Below the pieces are notes generated by a model. That model ran no database searches. It saw only the letters and a list, made by a program, of their open reading frames with translations, and had not been told where the DNA came from. From positions 47,093,499 to 47,157,498 of the forward strand of contig JAFMSR010000002.1 in assembly GCA_022818135.1 (NCBI GenBank): DNA of 64,000 bases, given 5' to 3'. The position numbers were made by a program, and so were the translations under genes. Source of the DNA: Saxidomus purpurata. Taxonomy: Eukaryota > Mollusca > Bivalvia > Venerida > Veneridae. This document shows, piece after piece, positions 1 to 11,659 of the stretch (its first letter is position 1; each line of letters begins with the position of its first letter).

Positions 1-177
1 ATGGTCCTAACAGGCTTTTGTACCTGACAGCACTGTATAAGGAGATTTTTCAAAGAAAAGATTTTCTTAACATTCACTTTTTTATATTGAAATGAAATGA
101 TAATTTATGAGCAGATATCACTTTAGCCAAATCCAAAGTTTTTTGAACTGAAAAAATTTATAAGAAATCTATTTACT

Positions 178-348
178 TTTTAGCTGACTTGGCCAAGTCG
201 AGCTATTAGGATCACTCATTGTCCGGGAATCATCATACATTCGTCCCTTCATCATTTCTTTCAAGCAACTTCTTCTCCATAACCATTAAGCCAATATTGA
301 TGAAACTTGGCAGGGATGTTCCTTGCAAGTATCTCTACCAAATTTATA
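178..348 (+). repeat. Truncated hairpin-ended repeat, 5' end
   Basis: AGCTGACTTGGCCAAGT followed by CGAGCTATTAGGATC forms the 5' hairpin typical of the repeat family seen throughout this window. The lead-in text (CATTGTCCG.., AACCATTAAGCCAATATTGATGAAACTTGG) matches other copies. It is cut off by the next copy, which begins at 349. The first 177 bases hold nothing I recognise. Confidence 0.6.
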
Positions 349-2215
349 AGCTCACCTGGCACACACTGCCAGGGTGAGCTATTAGAGATCGCTTACCGTG
401 TGTAGTAGGTAGTATGTCTGTTCACTTTTTTCTTTAAATAACATCTTCACTTAAACCACTGGGCCAATGTTGATGAAACTTGGCATGGATGTACCTTCAA
501 GTGAATGCATGAATCTCTATCAAAGTTGTTCAAATAATTAATTCCATTCCATGCAGAACTCTGGTTGCCATGGCAGTGGAAAGACAACTTTCTTCTCTGA
601 AACCACAAGACCTAGAGCTTAGATATTAAGCATGTAGCATTAACAAGTGGACCTCTACAAAGATTGTTCAAATTATGATCCCCGGGTCAAAATTGACCCT
701 GCCAGGGGGTCACTTGATATAACATAGGCTTTTAGAGGAAGATATTCTTCTCTAGAACCACTTGGTCTAGAGCTTAGATATTTAGCATGAAGCATTGCCC
801 AGTGGACCACTACCAAAATTGTTCAGATTATGACCCCCATGTCAACATTGACCCCGCCCGGGGGTCACTTGATTTTACCATTCTGTTCTATTAATCCATT
901 CTATTTAGAAAAAGGAACAAACTTAAAATGTTTTTCTAAAAAATCAAAAGGCCCAGGGCTTAGATATTTAGCATGTATCATTGTCTAGTAGACCTCTACC
1001 AAAATTGTTCAGTCTTGATCAAAATTGATCCCACCCTGGAGGTTGCTTGACTGTACATATATTTCTATGTGAAAAACCACAAGCCAATAGCTTAGATATT
1101 TGGTGAGTGGCACTGTCATTCGTTTGTTTAGATTATTTATAGTCCTGGGCGACTGTGGGATTTCTCCCCCAGTGGTGAACTTGCCAAGATCCCGTCCATG
1201 GTGGTCATATATTTTAGATAGAAATATAAGGTAAAACTTAAAAAATATACCTGTCAGAAACTATAAGGCCTAGAGCTTAGATATTCTATGTTCAAAGCAT
1301 GCCTCGTGGGTCATAACTAACTCCACCCAGGTGTCACTTGTATAAGAAAATACTTCAAAAATATTCTCTTTTGATACCTTATGGCCTAGTGCTTAAATAT
1401 TTGATGGTAGCATCATTTACTGGTCTTCTACCAAAATTGTTCAGATTATGGCCCTTGAGTGAAAATTGGCCCCGCCCCAGGACACTTCGTTTATATAGAT
1501 TGATTTAAGGAAATACTTTTGTTTTTTTCCATAATTGCAAAGTCTAGAGCTTAGATGTTTGGTATGTAGCATTGTCTTGTGGTCCCCTACCAAGGTTATT
1601 CAAATCAGGCCCTGGTCCCTGGGGTGAAAATTGGCTACACCCTGGAGGTCCCTTGTCTGTATATAGTGTTTAAAAACCAGTGAGTTTCTATAGTTATCAG
1701 TGACTTACCTATCAACTATTGACACTTTCTTGGCAACAACCAACTTGGACTAGTGACCAGCTACTTCATTAGCATTCAGTAACTTCCCCTAATAACCAGT
1801 CACTTCCCCTAGAAACAAAAGACTTCCTTAGGAACCATTGACTTCCTTAACAACAACTTAGTCCGCTAGTAACTAGTAAGTTCCCCTAGCAACCAGTGAC
1901 TTTTTTAGGCAACATTTAGCATCCTCTTGCCACCAGTGACTTCCACATTGACTTCCTTAGCAACTAGCAACAGTTGACTTCTTTGGCAGTCCTTGACTTC
2001 CCCTAGTGACCATTGATTTCCTTAACAACCAGTTACTGTCCCTGGCAGCGGGTGACTTTTAGGGACATGTGACTGCTTTAATAATCAGTGACTTTCTTTA
2101 GTAACAAATGACATCCTTAACAACTACTGACTCCCTTAAGCACGAAGCGACTTCCTTATGTAAGTGCAATTGTACTCAGGAGAGCGATATGGGGCATCAT
2201 GGCCCGCTTTCTTTA
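349..2215 (+). repeat. Degenerate hairpin-ended repeat, core A plus short-period array
   Basis: The 5' hairpin AGCTCACCTGGCA..TGCCAGGGTGAGCT starts at 349. Degenerate units of the roughly 165-bp core A (hallmarks: CCTAGAGCTTAGATATT, TAGCATTGTCTAGTGG, TTCAAATTATGACCCC) run to about 1,670. From about 1,690 to 2,140 the core is replaced by a short-period array built on ACCAGTGACTTCC with CCTAGCAA or CTTAGCAA linkers, roughly 23-26 bp per unit. A decayed 3' end (GAGAGCGATATGGGGCATCATGGCCCGC) lies near 2,180-2,212. Strong divergence between units suggests an old insertion. The small open frame at 2,108-2,341 is a chance product of this repeat. Confidence 0.6.
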
Positions 2216-4040
2216 CTAAATTGTTTGTTAATGGAAATTTCCTGTGAAATTTATGAAGATCTATATGAATACTGCAGAGTGTTTTTGGCATTTCAGCTTA
2301 TTCTGTATTCCATTATAAGCAGAATATTGTATTTGGAGTGACTATTGAATACTGTGCTTAATAAACATGAATGTGATATTATATTGAAATATGACCAGCA
2401 GCATGTCATGTCTAAAATGTTATACATTTATAATGTGAAGTGTTTTTGTGCCTCGCTGAATTTGATAATGGAGGACGTATAAATTGTTCATCTATGTGTC
2501 GGTACATAGGTTCAAATGAGATTTGCCTTTAACCAACTATAAACCGAGGAACAGAGCTTCCATATTTATTTGTTTTTGGTACTGGACCAAATTTTGACCA
2601 GAAGACCCAATTCACAAGTCTGAAAAGTCATTATAAATCTGTCCGAGAATTTTTACATTTTTCTTGGTCTAAGTAACTGATAGATCATGAGTAAATTTAT
2701 GATGATTTAAGGTAAGCCTCTATTTTACTGCAGTTGTTTTCACACATCCTGGCTCATGTGTGTTCTGGGTCTGTTGTCTGTCAACAGTTTTGCATGCAGG
2801 GTAGAGACCTTTTCAATTTATTTAAACAAACAACGCTCTAGGATTTTTCTGTGAACACAACAGATTTCTTCATACTTGCAAAAGTTATTGCCCCTGAAAT
2901 GCTTTGTAATCAACAGTGTCATGTGTTTTTCTTAAAATATTAAATGAGTGTCCAGCTCCTTATCTCTGCAGCCACAGGCTGAATTTAGTGAAACCTTATG
3001 TGAAGCTTCTCGATGAAGGACATGTTTTTGCAATAAAGCATATTTTGGCTTAGTCATATTTTGCAGAGTTATGTCCCTTTTAGTCATATTTGGCAGAGTT
3101 ATGTCCCTTGATTGTAATAATGGTAGATATATTAAGCACCTTTTTGTGCAAGCTGATTCTCAATAACCACTAACAAGAGGAGATACACAGTTCCAGCTTG
3201 ATGATTTTCCTGAGTTATGGGCCTTTGATTATACATGTACACTGATGTCAAAAAGAAATGCTTCACTGATCAGCTTTAAGCCATATTTCAATAACAATAA
3301 TCGGAACCAAACCAAACCATTCAGAAAAGAAAAAATGAAATATTACTTATGAAATATTACTGAATAAAACTCGTCCATAATGAGGAGTTATCACGATGTT
3401 ATTAATAACCAATACTGCCCCTGGTTGTCCAAGGCCCATTGCTGATGTTTCCAAAGGTGATGAGTGGTCAGCACCATGCCGTGATAAGGTCTCCGGCAGC
3501 TTGTCATGTGCTCCCTTAAACAGACTCGAACGCTGTAATGGCTTATCATCAGATCTGTCTACAATTGCCCACAATCACTGAAGACGTCGATTCCACCGTT
3601 ATGTATCAGTTGCATAAGTGACATCAACAGATGAAATTATCCTAACGACAGACATTACAAGAGGCGCACCTGAGCGAGATCTGTCAGCCAAATTCCCTAT
3701 GGCATAACACGTTGAGCTAAGCGTGTATTTGACGATCGCTACACATTAAATTGTCTAGCCACGTGATTTTGAGTATGTCCACATTCCAACATGCCTAATA
3801 TCCGTGCTTGATTTTCATTACGTGTCATTGGGATGTTTTATTTTCAATATTTTAAAAAACTCCTTTAAATTATTTGTTGTAAATCATCTGCCGAATACTC
3901 GTATGAAATTTTGTGCAGTTAAACCAGGTGTTATAAGCACACAGGATGCACGAGAAAAGGGTAAGCTGGCCCATATTTTGATACGCTCAATTGGCTGAAG
4001 CGACTTTTCTTTGTGTCAATGAGTGGATAACGGGTGGTGG
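2216..4040. other. Unassigned AT-rich sequence
   Basis: I see no convincing gene here. A local duplication of about 36 bp (TCATATTTTGCAGAGTTATGTCCCTT and its near copy) lies at 3,052-3,110. Short open frames on both strands at 3,347-3,581 overlap each other and show no family resemblance. Confidence 0.4.
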
Positions 4041-4124
4041 TTTTTTTTTTTTTTTTAAAAAAAAAAAAAATTTTTTTTTCTTAGAAAAAATTTTTTTTTT
4101 TTTTTTTTTTAAAATTTTTTTTTT
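4041..4124. repeat. Poly-T/poly-A low-complexity tract
   Basis: Alternating runs of T and A with only a few interruptions. This could be the tail of a retroposed sequence or a sequencing-difficult simple repeat. Confidence 0.8.
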
Positions 4125-4137
4125 TGCTTCAGTATAT

Positions 4138-4315
4138 GTATAAACACGGTATTATTTAAACTCATAACTGCATTCAATTATATTACCACTTGTCCAGATA
4201 ACAAAAACATTTTGGAACATAGTCCACTGCGCATGCGTCACTATGTTCATGCACTTGCATCAACATAGCTAACTATGTTCATGCACCGCATGGACATAGT
4301 TAGACAGATCTACAT
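4138..4315 (-). repeat. Dispersed palindromic repeat, copy 1
   Basis: Bases 4,138-4,240 are near-identical to the reverse complement of 17,345-17,455 (shared blocks AACACGGTATTATTTAAACT, CATAACTGC, CAGATAACAAAAACATTTT, GCATGCGTCA). Beyond that block both copies carry interlocking palindromes built on AACTATGTTCATGCACCGCATG. This is the shorter copy, with fewer palindromic units. Confidence 0.75.
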
Positions 4316-4515
4316 TGCAACTTTGTACTTAAACACCATCAACATTTTTACACGGACCTATCTAGATCTACGTGTAGATATATGTCCGTGATATTTAGTA
4401 TGTATGTCTACGCGAGAATGTGCGGGAATAGACTAGAAAAGAAATAAACAATCGATTGATTTGAAACCAAGTGCCTATGAATGATTTCAAAGGAAAGGCA
4501 GCACGTTCTATTTTA

Positions 4516-4539
4516 TGACGTCAGTGCACTATGACGTCA
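4516..4539 (+). promoter_or_regulatory. Pair of perfect cAMP-response elements (CRE)
   Basis: TGACGTCA occurs at 4,516-4,523 and again at 4,532-4,539, 16 bp centre to centre. The consensus CRE is the palindrome bound by CREB/ATF bZIP factors. The pair lies about 60-85 bp upstream of the ATG of a possible first coding exon, where a core promoter would be expected. There is no clear TATA box between the pair and the ATG. The two exact octamers are seen in the sequence; cAMP or ATF control is inference. Confidence 0.55.
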
Positions 4540-4600
4540 TTGTCAGCTGCACTTGCTGTAAACACATAAATTTAGCTTGGTAGATTCTAGATAAATATCG

Positions 4601-4701
4601 ATGGACATCTCTTCAACGGAAAAAGAACGGGCGACAAAGAAGACTCCAAAGCGGTACCGTGTAAATTGTTTTGTCCTTGGACATTTTGGACAAGATAAAA
4701 G
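4601..4701 (+). CDS. Hypothetical host gene, exon 1
   Basis: The ATG at 4,601 is preceded by an in-frame TAA at 4,592-4,594, so the start is well bounded. It opens 33 codons rich in Lys, Arg and Thr (MDISSTEKERATKK..) and ends YRVNCFVLGHFGQDK. The last two bases, AG, precede a good donor (AAAAG|GTGAGG at 4,702). The leftover phase of two bases fits the exon at 10,214, which needs exactly one base before its open frame. No signal peptide or membrane segment is visible in this part. I do not recognise the protein. The full predicted product, over exons 1, 10,214-10,280 and 11,233-11,397, is about 110 residues. Confidence 0.5.
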
Positions 4702-5036
4702 GTGAGGCACATTTTTATGCTTGGCCGATGGTGCAGTTTCAAACTGAGTGAGTTTGGCAGTGTCTCAGGCTACACTATACACCATCAGTACTGTAGGGCA
4801 GTAGATCTCTACTGTTTTGAAGAGATCAAAATGTTTCTCGTTAGTGCTTTAGGTTAGTTTACAATCATGTTAGATCTATTGACTAGACGCCATTAGCGTA
4901 GAAGTTGCTACCATGTTTGATGTGTCGGGTCGGCCACTGTCCCTATCAACATTTTCTGCGTAAGCAAAGAAAGTGAAAAATAGCGGCATTATAGTCTACA
5001 TCTTCAGTAGATCTAGTTTTGTGCATGACGACTGAC

Positions 5037-5090
5037 TAGTGTTGGGCAATATATTGCAATATACCGGAATGATTTCAGTATCCAGCCCTA
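5037..5090. mobile_element. 54-bp hAT-type MITE with perfect 8-bp target duplication
   Basis: TAGTGTTGGGCAATATATTG opens the element and CCAGCCCTA closes it, so the ends are imperfect inverted repeats (TAGTGTTGG versus TAGGGCTGG). Identical 8-bp sequences CGACTGAC flank it at 5,029-5,036 and 5,091-5,098. An 8-bp duplication and this TIR style are typical of the hAT superfamily. At 54 bp it is extremely short and must have been moved by a transposase from elsewhere. Confidence 0.75.
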
Positions 5091-6066
5091 CGACTGACCG
5101 TGTCGTCATCTCCTTTATGTGTTTAAGACGCGTATGTATGTATTTTAGAGTTTTATCGGTAGTACCGGATAATCCATATGATTGACCAACGACTTATATA
5201 GTTTAGTTATTTTAGGTTTCTGGCATTGGGCATAGTGCAAGATACAGAACGCGTCCTGTTCAAGAGACACTGTCACTTTAGTTCTTAAACAAGTCCAGTG
5301 TACAGCACCGATACATCGGACCTGAGTCCTCGGTTTTAGGTCTCATCCGAAAGTTATGTTAGTGGGAGCACGAACTGTCTAATGTACGAACTGTCTTTAG
5401 TTATCTCCCTTTGAAATTTCTTGCGCCATTTGTAAACGTCTATTAGGTGATATTTTGACCCAAAGAGGCAATATATGCAAGTTGAGAAGATCACACATCA
5501 GGTAAAAGCCTATCTAGAACAGCGTGGATTGGTTTTCACATTTAGCATGGACAATACAGTGTAAACAGTATGGAGTCAAAAAGTGATTCCACAACATCAA
5601 AATATAGATCTATTAAAATATAAAATTTCAAAACTTTCTAGTCTACTTTCTAGTCTACTGCAGTACACAGGTGCAAGACACACTTTTAGAAGACTATTAC
5701 TGGCAAGCAAGGAAAAGCTGATGGCAAGGAATTGTCGATGGCTTTTTAGTTTTCCCGTTACATGCCTCTATAACTAGTCTGTATGAAGGAAGTTTTGATC
5801 AAAATCTATCGGAGGAGACTGACAGAAAGTCCAAGTGTTACCTAGCAGGGATTACTTTTATTTACACTGTCCTGTGACTTTGGAACATGGTGGGGGGGGG
5901 GGGGGGTAAAGGTTTTAGCTCCCCAGTGGGGTTTTTGCCGCTGACCGTCCAGGCGGTGCCCCACGTGTTCCTTAATTGTTCGCTTTGTCCTTTGGGTGTT
6001 TGTTTTGTATGCTAGTGTGTGTTGGTAGTGTATATGTGTGTGTTACAGATTGTGTGTGGTGTGTGA

Positions 6067-6097
6067 GTGCGTGTGTGTGTGTGTGTGTGTGTGTGGT
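6067..6097. repeat. GT microsatellite
   Basis: A run of GTGTGTGT inside a wider G/T-rich stretch from about 6,000. It produces spurious open frames on both strands. Confidence 0.85.
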
Positions 6098-8206
6098 GGT
6101 GTGCACTTCTGGGTGCTGTGGGGCTCGTTTTGGGAGGCTGCGTTTTTGGTATTCGTGGGTCTTTGCTTGATAATATTTTTGTTTTTAAATATTTACTAAG
6201 ATATCGGTTTTTCATTTCAGCATACTTGACGAACCTTGACATATGTTGTCAACAAAGTCACGTGGGGGTCATGTACGGCTGTCAACTTCTGATTTCCGCG
6301 AAAAATATTACTTCAATTTTTCTTAAAATTAGAAAATCACGTTAAAAATACATTTCAACACGCAATAAAAGGGTATTGATTGTTCCTTCCATGGAAGGGA
6401 CACTTAAAATTGTACAGACACACTTGACTGAACAATGCAGCAGGTAAGCCGCTTTTCGGTGTGTTTCGTTATAAATTAAACGTTGTGATATTGAAAATTG
6501 GATGGAACCAACTAACAACCAATAGCCGTTCTTTTCCGTACAGACTACATGTTTACGCTATTGTGGTTATTTCCATTTATGTGTTAACTTCACTGAGTAA
6601 GCTATAGTCTCACTATTTGCACGTCAAGGCAAACCGATTTTACAGGTTGACATTTAATAGCGTCCGCCTTCTACAAAAGGTGTGACAGTTATAAAATATC
6701 AGATATGTGAAGGGGTCACAGTGAAACGCCAAATTAATTAGGCTAGGTAAGCTATTGCATACATATACAAAATAAGCTATTGCACGTTGGACTTGCAGAA
6801 ATCGCCCGCCAATGTGTTTGCTTTTGCATTATGAGTTTGTCAAATTGACAAATAGCTGAAAGAATGTTAATTTACATATCGTTTGCATAGCGTAGAAATA
6901 TGCTAATATTGTTGCTAGAAGTATTCGCGCGAACTTACCATGTGACCATATAAAAGCAGATCTAGCGTGGAGTATTAAATATTGTAGATACTAATGCCTG
7001 AATTTGCTTAGACTGTCGTAGTTTGTACTTCAATAAAATATATAGACAGATGTGCCCTAGAAGGAACTTTTGGAATGCTATAACTTGTAACATTTTCAAA
7101 CCGTACACTAGTATATCGGGATGATTTGACTCTTCGATTCAAGGGAAGTAATTTGTACTGATTGTATAGTATTTCCCTTTGTTTGAGGGAGGCTTAATGC
7201 AGGGAAATCATAGGCTATATTGCCAAGCAAACACATAGAAAATATGTCGGAAGGGTCATCTGATGTTAGCTTCGACTTCCAGAGGCTGTGCAGGGTATTA
7301 AGCAAAACAATTTGCATCTTTTAACTAAGTAGAAAACGGACCAATGTAAACACAAATTATCTCCCCGACGGAGGTCAAGGCCAAGATTTGCAAAATAGTC
7401 AACGGTTTTATTCTGTCTCATCTATTTCTAAAATAAAATGGAAAAAAAACATGCAAAATCCATCGGCTTTTCCTTGCTTGCCAGTATATATATACAATGT
7501 ATCTAATATGCAAAAAAAGAAAAGATAGTGTGTCTTGCACCTGTGCTGCAGTACACATTTTAGAGAAATTAGGTAGAAAGAAAAAAAGGTAACCCTAACC
7601 TTAAACTATTAATATTTGACGGAGGAAAGCCCCTGTTACAACAAAAATTATAATAAGCTATGACATTTTTAAGAAATAGCACTATTTGCAAGAAAATGTT
7701 TTGACATAAATAATCCCTATCTACCCTACCTAGTAAGTTTGGGGTTGTTACCCTAAACGAACAATTTTTTTAGGCCTTATGTTACTAAATATAGTATCAT
7801 AACCAACCTCAGTTGTCTAATTGATGGGAATATAACAGATGTCTTCATGTGTAACTTTAGTTTCTTGAAATGTCAGAAAGTACCTGTGTTTTAATTGTTT
7901 ATATCATGAGGTTTTATTAAAGTTATTCATATTCAAGAAATGATAAATATGTCTCTGACTGTATTTTATTGTTGATTAAATTAAGCCAAGAGTTCAGATG
8001 CATAGTAATCACTGGTAATTATCACCACAAGGCTAAAAGCACAGGTGATTTAATTTCACGCATTCAAACAACTGATGTTTCTTGTTTGTGATAACTATGT
8101 AAACTTGAATTCTAGTAAAAGTGATGTCTGTAATGTCATTTTTGTGCATGTTACAATTATTAAAACTGTTCTATTATTTGATGTACTATTTTACTTTTTA
8201 TTTCAG

Positions 8207-8295
8207 TGAATTACAAGTGAATTGTTTGAAATATGAATGTAGCAGACAAGGAGGGATTCTATTTGCAGTAAATTTCCAACTCCCAATATAAATTG
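8207..8295 (+). other. Possible alternative (truncating) exon in intron 1
   Basis: An acceptor (TTTTTATTTCAG) ends at 8,206 and a strong donor (AATTG|GTGAGT) starts at 8,296, giving an 89-nt exon. If spliced after exon 1 the frame stays open for 27 complete codons and then meets TAA at 8,289-8,291, so inclusion would truncate the protein near 62 residues. It may be a regulatory poison exon, an untranslated exon of another start (a donor CAG|GTAAGCC lies at 6,443), or chance. Confidence 0.25.
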
Positions 8296-10213
8296 GTGAG
8301 TCTTTTAAGGAACCTCACATGTTGTTAACTTTTATGACCTGAAAGTGCACATATAACTGACAACAAATAAAAGGAGTCCACCTATAAATTTGGGGCCAAC
8401 TACCTCCTGACCTCTAAGGTCAAGGTTTTCATAATTAAAAAGACCAATTTCTCAGTCTTCTCGAAAATTTTCTAAACAGTGCCTGACATTTGGTCATACC
8501 AACACAAAACTGCCTGACCAATGAAATTTTTGCCTCGATCCGAACAACAAGGTCATAAAGTGCATGACATTTGATCAAACAGCAGCAAAAATTTACTTGA
8601 CCGGCTAAACTTCTGCCTAACAGGCACTTTTCAGGAAGGTTTCTAGTCGTTTTAGAGCAAAAAAGAAAAGAAATTAAATAGAACATAAAAATGAAAATGT
8701 TGACTGACACTAGTTTTTACATTTTTTTTGGCAAGGAAACTACAACACAGTGATATTCCTTTGTTTGGCTTAAAATATATTATACCCAAAAAGATAACAC
8801 CTAAAGTAAAAAAATAACAAAAATCACATTACGGTTTGTACATCAAAAACAGGACGCATTAAGAATATTGTGCTCAAGTGTAACTTTTATTCATTAATGT
8901 TTCAAATACTGTAGCGCGATTGGCTTTTATACTGAAAATTTTAAAAATCTTGTTTGAAAGTGGAAGGTTTAGAACTTAGATATGTGATGTGTAGCATTGT
9001 CTTGTGAACACTATTAAGTGTGTTCAAATTATGCCTTTCCTTGGGGTCACTAGCTATTAGATAGACTTATATAGGGAACACATTAAAAACCTTATTATCT
9101 GAAACTGCAATGCTTAGAGCTTTGATATTTGGTGTGTGGCATTGTCTTGTAGACTTCTACCAAGTTCGTTCAAATAATGCCTCTGGGGTCTAAATTGGTA
9201 AGTGTTGTAAAATCAGACTCCAAACATAATCAAATTGAATTGGACAGAGTTTTTTTGATTCACAATTTGATAATAATAGAAAGGATATTCCTTTACCTAA
9301 TAACATACAGAACTTTATACACTAACACCGGTATCAGTCATTTGTCAGATGTACTATGTAGTGATTTTAATCAGACAACAAATTGATTTATACTGTCACA
9401 GTCTTTCATACGCAACTGTGGTGAAATTAACATATTGGACTATATATTACAAAACCATGCGCTTCTTTCAAAGCTACCAAATTTTAAATAATTTATTTGA
9501 CTATAGTTAAATTAATCTTTGATTAAAGGTAGGAGGTCCAAAGGTCCTTGTAAAACCTGATGGGAAGATGAACTCTTGATGTACGTAATTGCTGGTTTTA
9601 CAAGAAATTCTAATGACTTAAATTTGAGACCTTAGGCCCCATTTTGGTAGATTTGACCAGTTAGCTGGAGTCTATAGTTTAAAAGAATGTTCCCTCTCAC
9701 AGAGAAAGATCAGGTTGGAATCCTGACACTAAACAGGTGTGCTACTTTGAAGTATTCAAAAACAATAAAGCATGTGTTGTATATATTTTAAGCTCCAAAA
9801 GCATTGCAAAGTGCATTGAAAGCATTAAATTGCAGTACTTATACTTCTAAAAACCATTCAAATTTTAGTAAAAAATTAATAATCAGTAAGTGCACTTCAT
9901 TTCTTGTGTTGCCCTAATTCATTTTATCATTAATGTGGACAATTCACCAAACACATTGTAAACAAATTTAAGCAAAAGCCTGTAATTATTCAAAGCAAAA
10001 AAGAAGAAAGCGATCATCGCTATTCAAACTAAAACCGATTTAATCGATTTCAGAAGCTTTTCGATCAATTATTCTACTAGTATTATAATCAATCATCAGT
10101 ACATCACTAAAATTGACCACACCCATTGTGTTAAAATTGGTTTTAACTGAAGGCCAAAAATAATTTTAAACTTCATGTGCAACTTTATCTGATATAACAT
10201 TTGTCGTTTTCAG

Positions 10214-10280
10214 GGTATTGTCAGGCAATGTGGTAACAGTGTTCACAGATGATAGAAATTATGATTTCTACTCGATGAAG
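10214..10280 (+). CDS. Hypothetical host gene, exon 2
   Basis: A 67-nt stretch between acceptor TTTTCAG and donor GATGAAG|GTAAAA. Read with one leading base to complete the codon started in exon 1 (AG+G, Arg), it encodes 22 codons, VLSGNVVTVFTDDRNYDF then YSMK, and leaves phase 0. Of the three frames only this one joins to exon 1 and to the next exon without a stop (the zero frame meets TGA). Function unknown. Confidence 0.5.
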
Positions 10281-11232
10281 GTAAAACACATTTTTTGCAA
10301 TTGACCTTTAATGCTGTTCAATTGGTGAGGAAAAACCAGAAAATAAATTAGCTTCTGAATTATCAAAGCATTTGTTTCTCGTGCCATAATGCTGTACTTA
10401 TGTTCCTTCTGTTATTTTAGCTCAATTCTTTGAAGAATAAGGAGTGCTATTGCAGTAGCTTTTGCGTTGGCATTGAAGCTTTGGTTAAAGTTTTGCATGC
10501 AAGGTACTATCATGGACATATCTCAGTAAGGCCTAAAAAATAGTCTGTTTTCTGTTACCCTACCGACCCTCTTTCTTTATCCATGACCCAGTTTTTTTTA
10601 TAATCCTGAAAAAAAGCAAGAAGAAAATTTCTATTTTCATGGTATTTGGTGTTGTCTGTGGTCAAAAGACATTTTTTATTGATTTCTTCCATAACTATAA
10701 CATCAAAGACCTAGTAATGGCTGAATACTGTTATCGATATCCATGAAATTACAAGTTCACATTAAAATAAAGACATTCCCTACCTACCGAAACATCTTTT
10801 GTCAGCATGTTAAAGGAAACAGACATAATTCTATTTAGGCCTAACTACTTATGGGGTTGATTTGAAACTTTTTGACATTAAAGTGTGTGTCAGACAGTCA
10901 GGTTGTGGCATTTGATCACTTAGATATTTTGGTTAAAGTTTTACGCAAGGTATTATATAATACACATATTTCAGTAACTACTTGTGAGGTTGATTTGAAA
11001 CTTCATTAAAGTCATCAGGGTGTCTGACATTTAGGATTGTTGACTGGTCACAGATGATTTTTTCACCTGGTTTGTACCCCGCAATGGAAGGTATCTTACT
11101 TTTAAATTAATTGTATTAATGTAAAATTCTGAGAGTAATTGATTATTGTAAGAGGTTTATAGGGCTATAATTATTAACCTTATGTTACTTTTCCCCACTT
11201 CTAAAATTTAGTTTTTATCCATTTATCTATAG

Positions 11233-11397
11233 GTGACCAAATCAACCAGAATGCTGAGGAAAGAAACAAAACATGACTGGGACAATATGTTTTTGCAGGC
11301 AACAGTTGTAGATGGTCAATACTTTGATCACATCAATGAAAGTCCTCTCCAGTACAAGCTGCTGTCGTCACAAAAAGATTGGTGCTTACAACTTTAA
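11233..11397 (+). CDS. Hypothetical host gene, terminal exon
   Basis: It follows a polypyrimidine tract and acceptor (CATTTATCTATAG). It reads in phase 0 for 54 codons to a TAA at 11,395-11,397. The residues are mixed and protein-like, with Trp, Asp, His and Gln (KHDWDNMFLQATVVDGQYFD, then a C-terminus ending KDWCLQL). I see no zinc-binding pattern, coiled coil or membrane helix. No clear AATAAA follows within about 200 bases. It could equally be a retained fragment of a longer gene family. Splice signals and phase agree across three exons, which is why I prefer a gene over chance. Confidence 0.5.
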   Translation: MTKSTRMLRKETKHDWDNMFLQATVVDGQYFDHINESPLQYKLLSSQKDWCLQL

Positions 11398-11659
11398 AAA
11401 AGAGTTCCTGATATTGCCACTCAAACGTTAATGATGGACAAAGAAGTTAACTGTCACCTTTTGTCACTAGTGGATTCAATCAACTAAATGTGAAAATACG
11501 TAACAATAAGCATGCACAATTATCTTTTATTTTAACACTTATTTTGATGATGTTAATCCGACCAGTAAACATTTAATTGCTTTAGTTGTAAAAAGTCACA
11601 AGTTAATAGAACTCTTACAATCTCACTTAAGGTATCATTTCTTACTGTATTCCCCCTTC

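Larger units (their letters stand above)
4702..10213 (+). other. Putative intron 1 of the hypothetical host gene
   Basis: About 5.5 kb between the donor at 4,702 and the acceptor TTGTCGTTTTCAG at 10,213. It contains a 54-bp hAT-type MITE at 5,037, a G-run at 5,891-5,907, a GT microsatellite near 6,070-6,096, possible alternative exons at about 6,443 and 8,207-8,295, and degenerate core A repeat text at 8,970-9,190. The rest is AT-rich with nothing recognised. Confidence 0.4.

Noticed and set aside
2108..2341. 77-codon plus-strand ORF
   Set aside because: It lies in the short-period repeat and the decayed 3' end of a hairpin-ended element; no protein-like pattern.
3347..3581. Overlapping ORFs on both strands
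   Set aside because: Each is the shadow of the other, with no splice partners or family resemblance.
6012..6345. Cys/Val-rich and His/Thr-rich ORFs around the GT repeat
   Set aside because: Products of a GT microsatellite read in different frames.
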